Both the position numbers and the translations under genes were made by a program. DNA of 64,000 nt from Tsuneonella troitsensis (GTDB lineage Bacteria > Pseudomonadota > Alphaproteobacteria > Sphingomonadales > Sphingomonadaceae): contig NZ_LMAU01000001.1 in NCBI RefSeq assembly GCF_001441535.1, positions 124,001 through 188,000 on the forward strand. Reading direction: 5' to 3'. The first letter of the stretch is position 1. Each line of letters begins with the position of its first letter. The notes beneath the pieces were generated by a model. It did no database searches, was not told the origin of the DNA, and was given only the letters and a program-made list of their open reading frames with translations. This document shows, one piece after another, positions 1 to 10,273 of the stretch.

Positions 1-629
1 CGCAAGCGGCAACTGTCGCAATGTCCGCACGCCGAACCATCGGGCGCCGGATCGTAACACGACCAGCTCCAGGCGGAATCGAGGCCCAGCCGCGCCGATT
101 CGCGCGCAATATCGGCCTTGGTCATATGCTGGAGCGGCGCATGGATTGTGAAGGCATGGCCTTCTGCACCGGCTTTCGTGCCCAGCCGTGCCGTCTCGGC
201 AAAGCTGGCGATGAACTCGGGGCGGCAGTCGGGATAGCCCGAATAATCGAGCGCATTCACCCCGATGAAAATGTCACGCGCGCCGGAGCTTTCGGCAAAG
301 GCGGCGGTAAGCGCGAGAAACACGAGATTGCGCGCCGGCACATATGTCACCGGAATGTCGTCGCCGACACCGCCCTTGGGGACGGCAATGTCGTCGGTAA
401 GCGCGGAGCCGCCGAAGCGCCTCAGGTCGAGCGGCAGCACGACATGCCGCTCCGCACCGAGACGGCTTGCGATGTCGCGAGCGCAGTCGAGCTCGCGAAC
501 GTGGCGCTGCCCATAGTCGATCGACAACGCGTGAATGATGAAGCCCTGTTCCCGCGCGATAGCGGCGGAAACCATCGAATCGAGGCCACCCGAAAGCAGG
601 ACCACGGCGATAGGGTGATCAGCGGACAT
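1..629 (-). CDS. queC: 7-cyano-7-deazaguanine synthase QueC (3' end cut by window edge)
   Basis: Converts 7-carboxy-7-deazaguanine, ammonia and ATP into preQ0, a cytoplasmic step of queuosine biosynthesis. The ATG at 627-629 opens a frame with the N-type pyrophosphatase P-loop SGGLDS at residues 13-18. Near the visible end are four cysteines, C191, C201, C204 and C207, arranged C-x9-C-x2-C-x2-C, the zinc site of QueC. Only 209 codons are visible; the family is usually about 220-235 residues, so roughly the last 10-25 residues lie outside. The frame is uninterrupted. The gene lies 44 bp downstream of the DUF3617 gene on the same strand. Confidence 0.93.
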   Translation of the reverse strand, partial: MSADHPIAVVLLSGGLDSMVSAAIAREQGFIIHALSIDYGQRHVRELDCARDIASRLGAERHVVLPLDLRRFGGSALTDDIAVPKGGVGDDIPVTYVPARNLVFLALTAAFAESSGARDIFIGVNALDYSGYPDCRPEFIASFAETARLGTKAGAEGHAFTIHAPLQHMTKADIARESARLGLDSAWSWSCYDPAPDGSACGHCDSCRL

Positions 630-673
630 GGCGCCCCGCTAGGCGGTCGCAAAGGCGTGGGCAACCGCCGTTT

Positions 674-1090
674 CTAGCGGCAAGGCCCCAGTCGCCGCGC
701 CTCGGCGGTAAAAGCGAACGGCAGGCCGGCTGCGATACCCTGGCTGTCGATCTGAACGAGGCTCGCGCTCTCGCGGCGGATGTTCGTCCGCCCGTAGCCG
801 TTCCCCTTGCAGGTGTATTGCACGGTCACTTCGCTCGCGCCGTCATCGACGATGAAACGACTGCAAGCCGGACCGGAATGCTGGAGCTGGATCAACTCGG
901 TGCCCGAGCGGAGGCACATCCGGCGGCTCTCTCGCCCGTCACGGAACCGTATTTCCCACTGGCCGTCCTCGAGCGCACTCAGCATCGCCAGCGAAGGCGC
1001 TTGGGCGGCCGCGGGGGTGAGCAATCCGGTCGCGTACATGCCGGCCGCGATCGCGAATGATCGCGCCGCGGCCACAATCGCCAGTCGCAT
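674..1090 (-). CDS. Secreted DUF3617-type protein
   Basis: A 138-residue protein of unknown function. The chosen ATG (1088-1090) opens a typical Sec signal peptide, with an Arg-containing n-region and a hydrophobic core ending in AAAQA near residue 31. A longer in-frame start 28 codons upstream would bury the signal peptide and is less likely. The mature part begins with the GQWEIR-type strand seen in DUF3617 proteins and has cysteines that could form disulfides, consistent with a periplasmic location. DUF3617 proteins are common in Sphingomonadales and have no established activity. The family call rests on sequence style and is moderate. Confidence 0.75.
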   Translation of the reverse strand: MRLAIVAAARSFAIAAGMYATGLLTPAAAQAPSLAMLSALEDGQWEIRFRDGRESRRMCLRSGTELIQLQHSGPACSRFIVDDGASEVTVQYTCKGNGYGRTNIRRESASLVQIDSQGIAAGLPFAFTAEARRLGPCR

Positions 1091-1187
1091 TGAAACAAAC
1101 TCCACCTGCGCCCGCGAATTACCGTCAGAACGCGCTTTTAGCAGAAACCGCGCCGCCGATAAAGTGTTCCTCACGCGCGACGGAGCG

Positions 1188-2099
1188 TTAGTCCCGGATC
1201 GGGAACTGCCGCGAACAGAACGCGCAGTCGACCATGATCACCCCATCCTCGTTGCGCATCTCTGCGCGCTCCTCGGGTGGAAAGCGGGAAATGACCTTTG
1301 CGTAGTGCTCGGTCGAGCAACGACAGCCGCGCTCGATCGACGGACCGCGTTGCACGCGAACCTCATCCTCCTCATGAAACAATCGCCAGACGACCGCCTC
1401 GAGCGACAAGCCACCGTCGAGCAGTTCATCATGGCGAACACTGCCGGCCATGATCGAGACGTGTTCCCATTCCGGATGGTCCATCCGTACGTGGAGCCGC
1501 TCGCGCCCTTCCTCGCCGTCCGCGAGATGCTGGACTAGCAACCCGGCCGCGACCACGCCGGACGCGCCGGAGCGCACCGCCACACGGATCAGGGTCGGCA
1601 CTTGCTCGGACTGGCTGAAATAGCTTTCGCACGCCTGCGCGAGCGATTCACCTTCCAGAGGCACGATCCCCTGATAACGACCTTCCCCGGCGGGAAGGTC
1701 GAATGTCATCGCAAGGTAGCCCTTCCCGAACAGCGCATAGAGCGACGGATTGGCACCCAGGGCCGCCAGTCGCTCGTGATCGAAATCGACGTAGCCGCGC
1801 AACTCGCCGCCGCGCCAATCACAAACCAGAAGCCGTACCACGCCACCCTCGGTCTGCGCCTGCATCGTCAGCTGCGCGCCCCCTTCGACGCTGTCGCTTT
1901 CCTTGAGCAGGCCGCCGATCAGCGCCGCGAGGACGAGGGCCTCGGCGAGCAGATGGGTGATCGCCGGTGGATAAGCGTGCGCCGACAGGATTTCTTCCAG
2001 CACGCCGTCGAGGCGCACGGCACGGCCCCGCGCATGGCGCGAAGGGATGGAGAAGCCGAGCATCCGCTCGGCATAGGTTTCTTGCTCGGTGTCGTTCAT
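1188..2099 (-). CDS. hslO: Hsp33 redox-regulated chaperone
   Basis: A 303-residue cytoplasmic holdase chaperone activated by oxidation. The N-terminal substrate-binding domain is followed by the C-terminal zinc redox switch: C259-x-C261 and C292-x2-C295, the CxC...CxxC signature of Hsp33. In the reduced state these bind zinc; oxidation to disulfides unfolds the linker and exposes the client-binding surface. The gene sits 39 bp behind argF on the same strand, probably as the last gene of an argD-argF-hslO unit, an arrangement I recall as common in alphaproteobacteria. Length is normal and all four cysteines are present. Confidence 0.95.
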   Translation of the reverse strand: MNDTEQETYAERMLGFSIPSRHARGRAVRLDGVLEEILSAHAYPPAITHLLAEALVLAALIGGLLKESDSVEGGAQLTMQAQTEGGVVRLLVCDWRGGELRGYVDFDHERLAALGANPSLYALFGKGYLAMTFDLPAGEGRYQGIVPLEGESLAQACESYFSQSEQVPTLIRVAVRSGASGVVAAGLLVQHLADGEEGRERLHVRMDHPEWEHVSIMAGSVRHDELLDGGLSLEAVVWRLFHEEDEVRVQRGPSIERGCRCSTEHYAKVISRFPPEERAEMRNEDGVIMVDCAFCSRQFPIRD

Positions 2100-2138
2100 C
2101 GGGCGCGGATATGGGGCCGCGCGTGCCGGTTCGCTAGG

Positions 2139-3071
2139 TCAGAGCAGGCCCAGGCTCCACAGCAGCACGGATTTCTGCGCGTGGATGCGGTTCTCCGCTT
2201 CGTCGAACACCACCGACTGGTCGCTTTCGAAAACCTCCTCGGTCACTTCCTCGCCGACATGCGCGGGCAGGCAGTGGAGGAAGCTTGCATCGGGTTTGGC
2301 GAGAGCCATGAGGCGCGCATCGACCTGGAACGGCGCCATCGCCGCAAGCTTGTTGGGCGCATGGTCCTGCCCCATCGATACCCAAGTATCGGTGACGACG
2401 ATGTCGGCGCCGCCGGCGGCTTCGGCGGCATCGCGCGTCAACGTCACTTTCGAACCGGCGGCGCGCGCCATTTCAACGAATGCGGATTCCGGTTCGTAAC
2501 CTTGCGGGACTGCGACGCGGACGTTGAAGCCGAGCAGCCCGGCCGCCTCGAGCACCGAGTGCAGCACGTTGTTGCCATCGCCGAGCCACGCCAGTTCGAG
2601 ACCTGCCAGCGACTTGCCCTGCTCTTCGATGGTCAGGAGGTCGGCGACGATCTGGCAGGGATGCGAACGATCGGTGAGCCCGTTGATGACCGGCACGGTC
2701 GAGTGCCGCGCCAGCTCTTCGATCTTCGCGTGATCGTCGGTCCGGATCATGATCGCATCGACCATCCGGCTCAGGACGCGGGCGGTGTCGGCAAGCGATT
2801 CGCCGCGCCCCAGCTGCGTGGTGCCTGCATCCATGATCAGCGCGGTTCCGCCGAGTTGCCGCATGGCCATGTCGAAGCTCACCCGGGTCCGGGTGGAATT
2901 CTTCTCGAAGATCATTGCCAGCACGTGCCCGGCAAGCGGAGCGTCGGCATCGGGTTTGCCCTTGGGCCAATCGCGCCGTGCGGCCTTGCGAATATGAGCG
3001 TCTGCGAGCATCGCCCGCAGCGCCGCGGGTCCCGCATCGGACAGGTCGAGGAAGTGCCGGCAGGCCATCAC
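2139..3071 (-). CDS. argF: Ornithine carbamoyltransferase
   Basis: Transfers the carbamoyl group from carbamoyl phosphate to ornithine to make citrulline in arginine biosynthesis. The carbamoyl-phosphate motif STRTR is at residues 59-63, HPCQ at 137-140, the ornithine-binding SMG at 232-234 and the catalytic HCLPA at 266-270. Length (310) is typical. The start may be the GTG at 3069-3071 or the directly following ATG at 3066-3068; with the ATG, the argD stop and argF start share one base (TGATG), indicating translational coupling. It follows argD and precedes hslO. Confidence 0.97.
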   Translation of the reverse strand: MMACRHFLDLSDAGPAALRAMLADAHIRKAARRDWPKGKPDADAPLAGHVLAMIFEKNSTRTRVSFDMAMRQLGGTALIMDAGTTQLGRGESLADTARVLSRMVDAIMIRTDDHAKIEELARHSTVPVINGLTDRSHPCQIVADLLTIEEQGKSLAGLELAWLGDGNNVLHSVLEAAGLLGFNVRVAVPQGYEPESAFVEMARAAGSKVTLTRDAAEAAGGADIVVTDTWVSMGQDHAPNKLAAMAPFQVDARLMALAKPDASFLHCLPAHVGEEVTEEVFESDQSVVFDEAENRIHAQKSVLLWSLGLL

Positions 3072-4258
3072 GCGGCCTCAGGCGGCTGGTAACTCGCTGC
3101 ACCCGCCGACAGCTTGTCGAAGAACTCGTCGAACTCGGCGTCGCCCGCCACTAGCGGCGGCAGGATGCGCAAGGTGTTGTCGCCCGCCGCCACGGTCAGC
3201 AACTGGTGGCCATCGCGCAGGTGAACGTAGAACGGGCGGCTCTCACCCTTCATCTTGAGGCCGAGCATGAGGCCCTTGCCCCGGACGCTGTCGAACAGTT
3301 CGGGGTAGTTGCCGATGAACTGCTCGAGCCGGCTGCGCAGCCGTTCGCCCTTCTCCGTGACTTCGGCGAGGAATTCCTCGCCCGCCACGGCATCGAGGAC
3401 TGCTTCGCCCGCAGCCATCGCCAGTGGGTTGCCGCCGTAAGTGGACCCATGACTGCCGACGACCATTCCGCGCGCGGCCTTCTCCGTCGCCAGGCAGGCA
3501 CCGAGCGGGAAGCCGCCGCCGATACCCTTGGCGGTCGCCATGATGTCGGGCTCGATCCCGTAATGCTCGTATGCGTACATCTTGCCGGTCCGCGCGACGC
3601 CGCACTGCACTTCGTCGAGGACGAGCATCAGGTCGTGATCGTCGCAAAGCGCGCGCAAGCCTTGCATGAAGGCGTCGGATGCGGGCCGAATGCCGCCTTC
3701 GCCCTGAATGGGTTCGACCAGGAAACCGGCCGTGTTGGGGCCCATCAGCGCCTTCGCACTCTCCAGGTCGTCGAATTCCGCGTACTTGAAACCCGCGAGC
3801 AAGGGCAGGAAGCCCTTGTGCATCTTGTCTTGATTGGACGCGCTGATCGTCGCCATCGTCCGGCCGTGGAACGCGTTCTTGAACGTGATCAGTTCGTATT
3901 TGTCGTCGTTGCCGACATGGCTGTGATAGGCACGCGCCGCCTTGATCGCGCACTCGACGGCTTCGGCGCCGGAGTTGGTGAAGAATACCGTGTCGGCAAA
4001 CGTCAGGTCGACAAGGCGCTGCGCCAGGCTTTCGCCCTGCGGGCTTCCGTAGAGGTTCGAGACGTGCATCAGCGTTGCCGCCTGCCGCTGGATCGCGCCG
4101 ATCAGCCCTTCGTGGCTGTGGCCGAGGAGGTTGACCGCGATGCCGCTCGCGAAGTCGAGGTAGCGGGTCCCGTCTTCGTCGATCAGATGGCAATGCTCGC
4201 CGCGAACGGGGCGGACGCCGCACCGGGGATAGACGGGCATGAGCGGGGTGATCGACAT
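3068..4258 (-). CDS. argD: Acetylornithine/succinylornithine aminotransferase family protein
   Basis: A PLP-dependent class III aminotransferase that makes N-acetylornithine in arginine synthesis. At 396 residues it has the family length. The PLP lysine is K244 in the TAKGIGGG segment, the cofactor-binding aspartate D215 is in DEVQ, and the phosphate-binding NSGAEA is near 95-100. The ATG at 4256-4258 is chosen because a purine-rich AAAGAGGA lies just upstream and the protein then begins as ArgD does; a longer frame adds 41 unlikely residues. It is the first gene of the argD-argF-hslO unit. Linkage to argF supports an arginine role over other class III transaminases. Confidence 0.95.
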   Translation of the reverse strand: MSITPLMPVYPRCGVRPVRGEHCHLIDEDGTRYLDFASGIAVNLLGHSHEGLIGAIQRQAATLMHVSNLYGSPQGESLAQRLVDLTFADTVFFTNSGAEAVECAIKAARAYHSHVGNDDKYELITFKNAFHGRTMATISASNQDKMHKGFLPLLAGFKYAEFDDLESAKALMGPNTAGFLVEPIQGEGGIRPASDAFMQGLRALCDDHDLMLVLDEVQCGVARTGKMYAYEHYGIEPDIMATAKGIGGGFPLGACLATEKAARGMVVGSHGSTYGGNPLAMAAGEAVLDAVAGEEFLAEVTEKGERLRSRLEQFIGNYPELFDSVRGKGLMLGLKMKGESRPFYVHLRDGHQLLTVAAGDNTLRILPPLVAGDAEFDEFFDKLSAGAASYQPPEAA

Positions 4259-4300
4259 CGGGAAAGTCCTCTTTGCGTGAATTCGGGTAGCTGAAAACGA

Positions 4301-4344
4301 CGAATGGCGGCCCCGCCAATCACATGGAGGGGGGCCGCCATTCG
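4301..4344 (-). terminator. Strong hairpin behind the cold-shock gene
   Basis: A 14-bp perfect inverted repeat (4301-4314 with 4331-4344) lies between the end of the cold-shock gene and the argD start, both on the minus strand. Read on the minus strand it is followed after three bases by four T residues (complement of 4294-4297). The stem is strong but the T tract is short, so termination is likely but may be partial. Confidence 0.6.
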
Positions 4345-4399
4345 CGCCGTTTATGGTCTGGCAAACGCCCGGCGCATGCACCGGGCCTTCGCCGACGGA

Positions 4400-5263
4400 T
4401 CAGCCCTGGACGGGCACCAGGTTGACCGCCGAGTGCTTGCCTCGTCGATCGACCTCGAGGTCGAACTCGTACTTCTCACCCTCGTTAAGGCTCGAAAGGC
4501 CCGAACGCTCGACCGCGCTGATGTGCACGAACGCGTCCGGCTGGCCATCGTCGCGGACGAGGAAGCCGAAGCCCTTCATCGAGTTGAAGAACTTGACCGT
4601 TCCGGTCGCCTTCTCGCCGGTCAGCTCGCGGCGGGGCGCTGCTGCACCCGCGCCGAAGCCACCCCGGTCGCCGCCGCGATCACCGCGATCCTCGCGCGGC
4701 GGGCCGCGGTCGGTCACGGGAACGACGTCGCCGATGATCTGGAGATCCTGGGCCGAAATCTTGCCGCCACGGTCGACGAGGTTGAACGCCAGTTCCTGGC
4801 CTTCGCCAAGACCGGCAAGTCCGGCACGCTCGACCGCGCTGATGTGAACGAAAACGTCCTCGCCGCCTTCTTCCTGGGCGATGAAGCCGAAGCCCTTCTG
4901 GCCATTGAAGAACTTGACCGTGCCCTTTCCGGCACCGACGACTTGGGGAGGCATGCGGTTGAAACCGCCGGCGCCACCACCGCCGCCTGCGCCGCCACCG
5001 GGACGACCGCCGCCGAAGCCGCCGCCACCACCGCCGCTTCCGCCGCGGTAGCCGCCGCCACCGCCGCCGCCGCCGCCGCCGAAGCCGCCGCCGCCGCCGA
5101 AGCCGCCGCCGCCACCGAATCCGCCACGGTCACCACCGCCGAATCCGCCGCGGTCGCCGCCACCGAAATCGCCGCCACCGCCGCCGAACGGATCGAAGCC
5201 GCCTTCTTCACCGAAACCGTCGCGCTTGTCCTTGCCCCGACGCCGCCCTCTATCGTAACCCAT
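4400..5263 (-). CDS. Double cold-shock-domain protein with long glycine-rich N terminus
   Basis: A 287-residue predicted RNA/ssDNA-binding protein. Residues about 20-105 are almost only Gly with Phe, Arg and Asp in [10 protein letters not shown]-like repeats. Cold-shock domain 1 spans about 113-180 (RNP1-like KGFGFI at 123-128, RNP2-like VFVHIS at 137-142). An RGG/DRG-rich linker covers 186-205, and domain 2 about 219-285 (KGFGFL, AFVHIS). The ATG at 5261-5263 gives [10 protein letters not shown]; a longer frame adds 14 residues. Double-CSD proteins are typical of alphaproteobacteria; the long glycine-rich head is unusual and resembles disordered tails of RNA-binding proteins. It may be an RNA chaperone; cold induction cannot be judged from sequence. 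Confidence 0.88.
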   Translation of the reverse strand: MGYDRGRRRGKDKRDGFGEEGGFDPFGGGGGDFGGGDRGGFGGGDRGGFGGGGGFGGGGGFGGGGGGGGGGYRGGSGGGGGGFGGGRPGGGAGGGGGAGGFNRMPPQVVGAGKGTVKFFNGQKGFGFIAQEEGGEDVFVHISAVERAGLAGLGEGQELAFNLVDRGGKISAQDLQIIGDVVPVTDRGPPREDRGDRGGDRGGFGAGAAAPRRELTGEKATGTVKFFNSMKGFGFLVRDDGQPDAFVHISAVERSGLSSLNEGEKYEFDLEVDRRGKHSAVNLVPVQG

Positions 5264-5511
5264 AACCTGCTTCGTACCTTCGTATTCTCGCCGCCCCTGC
5301 TCCATTCCCCGAATCGCGCGGGCGGAGCGCGCCGGGACGGGTCGGACAGCCGGATCGAAAGCCCGCCCCCGTGATTTAGCGAGGGTTCATAGCGCAAGAC
5401 CTGCCCTGTTGCGAACGATTTAACGCTTGGCGTCCCGCGGCCAGACACAGAGTCGATCCCGGTCCCCCATGCCGGCTTGTCAGACCGCGCGGGCGAAGGC
5501 ATTGCGCCGCG

Positions 5512-6309
5512 ATGGACATCATGGCTCTGCTCAGCGATCCGGCCGCCTGGCTCGCGCTTCTCACACTGATCGCACTCGAAGTCGTGCTCGGGGTCGACAA
5601 CCTCATCTTCATCGCGATCCTGTCAAACAAGCTGCCCCCGGAACAGCAGTCGAAGGCGCGGCGGATCGGCCTGGCGCTGGCTCTCGTCATGCGAATCGGC
5701 TTGCTCATGCTGATCGGCTGGCTCGTGACGCTCACGAACCCGCTGTTCGACCTCGGCCTCGTCGGTTCGCCCAATGCCTATGGCGAGCCGAGTTTCGAGA
5801 CGGCCTTCTCGGGTCGCGACCTGATCCTCCTAGCCGGCGGTCTGTTCCTGCTGTGGAAGGCGACGAAGGAAATCCACCACTCGATGGAGCCGGAAGACAA
5901 CTCGGGCGACCTGCTCGACAAGACTCCCGGCGTGGCTGCCGCCGCTACCGCTACCTTTGGTGCGGTCATCGCGCAGATCATCGCCATCGACCTCGTCTTC
6001 TCGGTCGATTCGATCCTGACTGCTGTGGGCATGACCGACGAAGTGCCGATCATGGTCGCTGCGGTCGTGTTCACGGTCGGCGTGATGATGGTCGCTGCCG
6101 ACCCGCTGGCGCGCTTCATCGAGCACAACCCGACGCTGGTCATGCTCGCACTGGCGTTCCTCGTGATGATCGGCCTGGTCCTGATCGCGGACGGTTTCGG
6201 CTTCCATGTTCCCAAGGGCTACATCTACGCGGCGATGGGCTTCTCGGTCGGGGTCGAAATGTTGAACATCTTCCAGCGCCGACGCCGCCAGCGGAAGAGA
6301 GAGGCATGA
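5512..6309 (+). CDS. TerC family integral membrane protein
   Basis: A 265-residue membrane protein with about seven hydrophobic segments. It has the two TerC acidic signatures: [10 protein letters not shown] in the second half of helix 1 and [11 protein letters not shown] in the later repeat. Family members such as YoaE, Alx and MeeF are linked to metal-ion (notably manganese) export or tellurite resistance; this copy lacks the large central loop of the Alx type and is closer to the short YoaE-like form. Its stop overlaps the start of the next gene (ATGA at 6306-6309), so the two are translationally coupled. Substrate is not predictable from sequence. Confidence 0.85.
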   Translation: MDIMALLSDPAAWLALLTLIALEVVLGVDNLIFIAILSNKLPPEQQSKARRIGLALALVMRIGLLMLIGWLVTLTNPLFDLGLVGSPNAYGEPSFETAFSGRDLILLAGGLFLLWKATKEIHHSMEPEDNSGDLLDKTPGVAAAATATFGAVIAQIIAIDLVFSVDSILTAVGMTDEVPIMVAAVVFTVGVMMVAADPLARFIEHNPTLVMLALAFLVMIGLVLIADGFGFHVPKGYIYAAMGFSVGVEMLNIFQRRRRQRKREA

Positions 6310-6752
6310 GCGACTTCCGCAAGCTGTCGGATACGATGTTTGCCAGCCCGCAGATCGGGCTCGACGACGTGGCGACAGCACGCGACCTAGGCATCGCTCT
6401 CATCGTCAACAACCGGCCCGAGGGTGAGAGCCCCGATCAGGTGCCCGGCGAGGAGATCGAAGCAGCGGCCAGAGATTTGGGAATCGCCTATCTCGCCATT
6501 CCGATCACCCACGCCGGATTCAGTCATCCGCAAGTCAGCGCTTTGGTCGAAGCGATGCAGTCCGCAGATGGTCCCGTCCTCGGTTACTGCCGCTCGGGCA
6601 CGCGTTCGACCCTGCTGTGGGCGCTCGCGCGCGCAAGCATGGGCGAGGATCCGGCGGCGCTGGCCGACGCAGCAGCCAACGCCGGATACGATGTCGCCGC
6701 TATCCGACCGGCGATGGATGCGCTGGCCGCTCAGGCTGGCAATGGCAACTAA
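6306..6752 (+). CDS. TIGR01244-type rhodanese/phosphatase-like protein (DUF442)
   Basis: A 148-residue cytoplasmic protein with a cysteine phosphatase-type loop, CRSGTRS, at residues 95-101, and an N-terminal [14 protein letters not shown] typical of the TIGR01244 / DUF442 group. Members have been described as sulfur transferases or phosphatases and often appear next to or fused with sulfide- or persulfide-oxidising enzymes. Here the neighbour is a TerC protein, not a sulfur enzyme. The start is fixed by the 4-nt overlap with the terC-like gene. The C95-R101 loop is intact, so it is probably catalytic; the substrate is unknown. Confidence 0.8.
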   Translation: MSDFRKLSDTMFASPQIGLDDVATARDLGIALIVNNRPEGESPDQVPGEEIEAAARDLGIAYLAIPITHAGFSHPQVSALVEAMQSADGPVLGYCRSGTRSTLLWALARASMGEDPAALADAAANAGYDVAAIRPAMDALAAQAGNGN

Positions 6753-6910
6753 TCGCCTTGGCCGCCAGTTGCGGTAGAATTCGCGAAGACAAATCACCCA
6801 TATCGATGGAGCGGTAACCCAAGCGATCTGCCGCAGGGCTGGAATCGTCCTGCCGTTGCGCGTCGCAAGCCCGCTCGACGCGCATCAGGAGCTATGGCAA
6901 TCGCCCCGAC

Positions 6911-7306
6911 ATGACTGCCGAGCTGATCCAGATGGGTGCCTCGCTTTTCGCTATTCTCGCGCTTGCGTGGATCGCGCTGAAGCTCGGACTGGGCGGTGAT
7001 TCGCGCATTCGCGATGAGGCGCACCTTCGCGAACTGGCCGAAGAAGCGCTCTACGGTTTCGAGCCGATGGAGATCGCTATCGACCGCGCCGGTGTCGCTG
7101 CGCTGGCCCGCGATGCGGACGGGCGGGTCATGCTGCTGCGCCGCCATGGCGCGCACTTCGCCTCGCGCCTCCTGGACGGACACACGCATGTGCGGCTCGA
7201 TCGACAGTTCCTAGTCGTGGGCACCAGCGACCGGCGGTTCGGCGAGATCACGCTCGACCTTGGCGATTCAGCTGCCACTTGGGCGGCGAGCCTCAGGCGG
7301 CTATAG
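6911..7306 (+). CDS. Hypothetical protein with one N-terminal membrane segment
   Basis: A 131-residue protein I do not recognise. Residues about 5-27 form one hydrophobic helix, followed by a soluble domain of about 100 residues (short helix around EEALYGFEP, then beta-rich segments with several arginines, ending in AATWAASLRRL). This suggests a membrane-anchored cytoplasmic domain. It lies directly upstream of a fatty acid hydroxylase-type gene (10 bp gap to its ATG), so the two are probably cotranscribed and may act together. No conserved motif is evident. Confidence 0.7.
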   Translation: MTAELIQMGASLFAILALAWIALKLGLGGDSRIRDEAHLRELAEEALYGFEPMEIAIDRAGVAALARDADGRVMLLRRHGAHFASRLLDGHTHVRLDRQFLVVGTSDRRFGEITLDLGDSAATWAASLRRL

Positions 7307-7316
7307 CCCGACCACG

Positions 7317-8255
7317 ATGCCCGATTTTTCTCCCGTCGACTATGCCGTGCCCGGCTTCGTGGCGCTCGTCCTGATCGAGATGGTCTGGGCGCGCCGGATG
7401 CGGCGCGAGGCATACGAGCCGAAGGATACGCTGACCTCGCTCGCGTTCGGACTGGGATCGACGGTCTCCGGCTTGCTGTTCGGCGGGGCCGTGGTCGCGC
7501 TGTTCCTGTGGCTGTGGCAATTCCGTCTGTTCGACGTGCCGTGGACTTGGTGGGCCTGGGGATTGTGCTTCGTCCTCGACGATCTCGCCTATTACTGGAT
7601 TCACCGCTTCGGCCACCGGGTGAGGTGGTTCTGGGCCAGCCACGTGAACCATCATTCGAGCCAGCACTACAATCTGTCCACCGCGCTGCGTCAAACCTGG
7701 ACGGGGTTCCTGACGCTCGGCTTCGTATTCAAGCTGCCGCTGGTGCTCGCCGGTTTTCATCCGGTGATGATTGCGGTGTGCGGCGGCTTCAACCTGATCT
7801 ACCAGTTCTGGATCCACACAGAAGCTATCGGCAAGATGCCGCGCTGGTTCGAGGCGGTGATGAACACACCGAGCCACCACCGCGTGCACCACGCCACCAA
7901 TCCGCGGTACCTCGACCGCAACTATGCCGGCGTGTTCATCGTCTGGGACCGGATGTTCGGCACGTTTGAGGAGGAGCGGCCGGACGAGGAGCGTATCCGC
8001 TACGGCATTGTGAAACAGCTCGGCAGCTTCAACCTGCTGTGGTCGGTATTCCACGAATGGATCGGAATCGCGCAGGACATGCGCCGCGCGCCGTGGCGGC
8101 ACAAGCTGTCTTACCTGCTGCGCGAACCCGGCTGGACTCACGACGGGACCCGCGAAACCAGCGAAATGATCCGTGCGCGCTGGCAGGCCCGTCAGGTCGC
8201 GCGAAAATCGGTTGCGGGCGAAAACCCGATTGCGGAGCCGCGCGAGGCTGCCTAA
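7317..8255 (+). CDS. Sterol desaturase / fatty acid hydroxylase family membrane enzyme
   Basis: A 312-residue membrane di-iron enzyme. The histidine clusters are HRFGH at 96-100, HVNHH at 109-113 and HHRVHH at 187-192, with an extra H167 between, matching the HX3H/HX2HH/HX2HH pattern of the superfamily. Hydrophobic segments lie around residues 10-25, 45-68, 76-95 and 125-165. The ATG at 7317 is chosen over a frame that starts 19 codons earlier inside the previous gene. Family members hydroxylate or desaturate lipids and carotenoids; the substrate here is unknown. It is 65 bp ahead of a GMC oxidoreductase. Confidence 0.9.
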   Translation: MPDFSPVDYAVPGFVALVLIEMVWARRMRREAYEPKDTLTSLAFGLGSTVSGLLFGGAVVALFLWLWQFRLFDVPWTWWAWGLCFVLDDLAYYWIHRFGHRVRWFWASHVNHHSSQHYNLSTALRQTWTGFLTLGFVFKLPLVLAGFHPVMIAVCGGFNLIYQFWIHTEAIGKMPRWFEAVMNTPSHHRVHHATNPRYLDRNYAGVFIVWDRMFGTFEEERPDEERIRYGIVKQLGSFNLLWSVFHEWIGIAQDMRRAPWRHKLSYLLREPGWTHDGTRETSEMIRARWQARQVARKSVAGENPIAEPREAA

Positions 8256-8320
8256 CCTTCCCGTCAATGAAAGCGCGGCCATCCTTCGGGACAGGTTCGA
8301 GCGCGAGGGAGAGGGAAGCA

Positions 8321-9907
8321 ATGGACGAATTCGACGTCATCGTGATTGGCGGCGGCAGTGCCGGCAGCGCGGTTGCCGGACGGCTGGCGGAGGCCGGGTG
8401 CAGCGTGTGCCTGCTCGAAGCAGGTGGCCGTAACGACACGATGCGGGTCAAGACGCCCGGCTTCATGCCGTTCCTGCCCGACGCGGTGAACTACCGCTAC
8501 GAAACCGTCCCGCAGAAGGGCCTCAAGGGCCGCACTGGATACCAGCCGCGCGGTCGCGGCCTCGGCGGGTCGAGCGCGATCAACGCGATGATCTATATCC
8601 GCGGCAACGCATGGGATTACGACAACTGGGCGTCGCTCGGCTGCACCGGCTGGGCATACGACGACGTGCTGCCCTATTTCCGCAAGGCCGAGCACAACGA
8701 ACGCGGGGCGGACGATTTTCACGGCGCGGACGGCCCGCTGAATGTCAGCGACCAGCGCCACGCCAATCCCGGAAGCATCGCTTTCGTCGAAGCCGCCGCG
8801 CAACTCCAGCTTCCGCGCAACGCCGATTTCAACGGAGCCAGGCAGGACGGCTTCGGCCTTTACCAGGTAACCCAGAAGGGCGGCGAACGCTGGTCGGCGG
8901 CGCGCGCTTATGTCGAGCCGCTGCGCGGCAATCGCAATCTCGACGTGCGGATCGGGGTAACGGTCAAGCGGATCGAGATCGAACAGGGCCGCGCGACCGG
9001 CGCGACCTATATCGTCGCCGGCAAGGAGCGCACCGTGCGCGCGCGGGGCGGCGTGGTGCTCTCGGCCGGGGCGTTCAACAGTCCGCAGATCCTGATGCTG
9101 TCGGGCGTCGGGCCCGCCCAGCATCTGAAGCAGCACGGCATTGAAGTGGTCCGCGACGTTGCCGCCGTCGGCGACGACCTGCAGGACCACATCGACTATG
9201 TTTCGAGCTGGGGGACCGACAGCAAGGACTTCTTCGGAGACAGCCTTGCCGGCACCTGGCGCATGGTCAAGGCCATCGCCGAGCACCGCCGCAAACGAAC
9301 CGGCATCATGACCACGCCGTTCGCCGAATCGGGTGGCTTCTGGACGGTCATGCCCGGCGCCCCTGCGCCCGACGTACAGTGGCACTTCGTCCCGGCGATG
9401 CTGGAAGATCACGGCCGGACCAAGGTGAAAGGTCACGGGTTCTCGCTTCACGCCTGCGTCCTGCGACCCGAGAGCCGAGGCACCGTTCGCCTGGCGAACG
9501 CCGATCCGCAGGCCGCGCCGGCGATCGACCCCAACTTCCTGGCCGACGAACGCGACATGGCGGTGCTCCGCGCCGGCGTGCGCTTGTCGCACCGGATCGT
9601 TTCGGCACCGGCGCTGGCGGAATACGCTCCGCGCGACCGCTATCCGATCGACATCGACGACGACGACGCGCTCGACGATCTCATCCGCAGCCGGGCCGAC
9701 ACCGTCTATCACCCGGTGGGAACCTGCCGGATGGGCGCGGACGATGCGAGCGTGGTCGACACCGCACTCAAGGCGCGCGGCATCGACGGACTGTGGGTCG
9801 CCGACGCCTCGATCATGCCACGGCTCGTATCGGGCAACACCAACGCGCCGAGCATCATGATCGGCGAGCGGTGCGCGGACTTCGTGAAAGCCACGCTTGC
9901 GGCTTAG
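8321..9907 (+). CDS. GMC-family FAD-dependent oxidoreductase (choline dehydrogenase-like)
   Basis: A 528-residue flavoenzyme that oxidises alcohols. The dinucleotide-binding motif [13 protein letters not shown] starts at residue 10, the GMC signature [13 protein letters not shown] is near 80-92, and the active-site histidine lies in the C-terminal [10 protein letters not shown]. The ATG at 8321 follows a purine-rich GAGGGAAGCA. Length and motifs match choline or alcohol dehydrogenases; the physiological alcohol cannot be assigned, and no betaine aldehyde dehydrogenase or betI is nearby, so betA would be an over-call. The 3' end overlaps the next gene by 11 bases. Confidence 0.93.
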   Translation: MDEFDVIVIGGGSAGSAVAGRLAEAGCSVCLLEAGGRNDTMRVKTPGFMPFLPDAVNYRYETVPQKGLKGRTGYQPRGRGLGGSSAINAMIYIRGNAWDYDNWASLGCTGWAYDDVLPYFRKAEHNERGADDFHGADGPLNVSDQRHANPGSIAFVEAAAQLQLPRNADFNGARQDGFGLYQVTQKGGERWSAARAYVEPLRGNRNLDVRIGVTVKRIEIEQGRATGATYIVAGKERTVRARGGVVLSAGAFNSPQILMLSGVGPAQHLKQHGIEVVRDVAAVGDDLQDHIDYVSSWGTDSKDFFGDSLAGTWRMVKAIAEHRRKRTGIMTTPFAESGGFWTVMPGAPAPDVQWHFVPAMLEDHGRTKVKGHGFSLHACVLRPESRGTVRLANADPQAAPAIDPNFLADERDMAVLRAGVRLSHRIVSAPALAEYAPRDRYPIDIDDDDALDDLIRSRADTVYHPVGTCRMGADDASVVDTALKARGIDGLWVADASIMPRLVSGNTNAPSIMIGERCADFVKATLAA

Positions 9908-10259
9908 GGAGCGGGCCAAGCTACTCAAGCGCGAGGCGCTGACGCTCTGGATCGCGGCGCGGGACCCGCGCACGCCGCTGGTCGCAAAGCTGCTGGCCGG
10001 TGCGGTCGCGGCGTATGCGTTCAGTCCGATCGACCTCATCCCGGATTTCATCCCAGTGCTGGGACTCCTCGACGACTTGCTGATCGTGCCCCTCGGGGTG
10101 TGGGCGGTGTTGAAGCTCGTCCCGGCGCCCCTCCTGGCCGAATATCGCGAGGAGGCCGCGCGCCTTGCCGAGCAGCCGATTTCCAGACGTGCTGCGGCGA
10201 TCATCATCGCGCTCTGGATCGCAGCAATCGCCTTGGCGGCGGGGCTGATCGCTCGATAG
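9897..10259 (+). CDS. YkvA family (DUF1232) membrane protein
   Basis: A 120-residue small membrane protein. The DUF1232 core [19 protein letters not shown] lies at about residues 38-56, with a following hydrophobic stretch ([16 protein letters not shown]) and a C-terminal membrane helix at about 98-117. The only plausible start is the TTG at 9897, inside the last codons of the GMC oxidoreductase gene, so translation is likely coupled. Function of the family is not established. The next gene is convergent. Confidence 0.83.
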   Translation: MRLRERAKLLKREALTLWIAARDPRTPLVAKLLAGAVAAYAFSPIDLIPDFIPVLGLLDDLLIVPLGVWAVLKLVPAPLLAEYREEAARLAEQPISRRAAAIIIALWIAAIALAAGLIAR

Positions 10260-10273
10260 CGCTCCCGTCTGAC

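Noticed and set aside
8321-9907. Calling the GMC oxidoreductase betA (choline dehydrogenase)
   Set aside because: The motifs are shared by the whole family, and no betB, betI or choline transporter gene is near.
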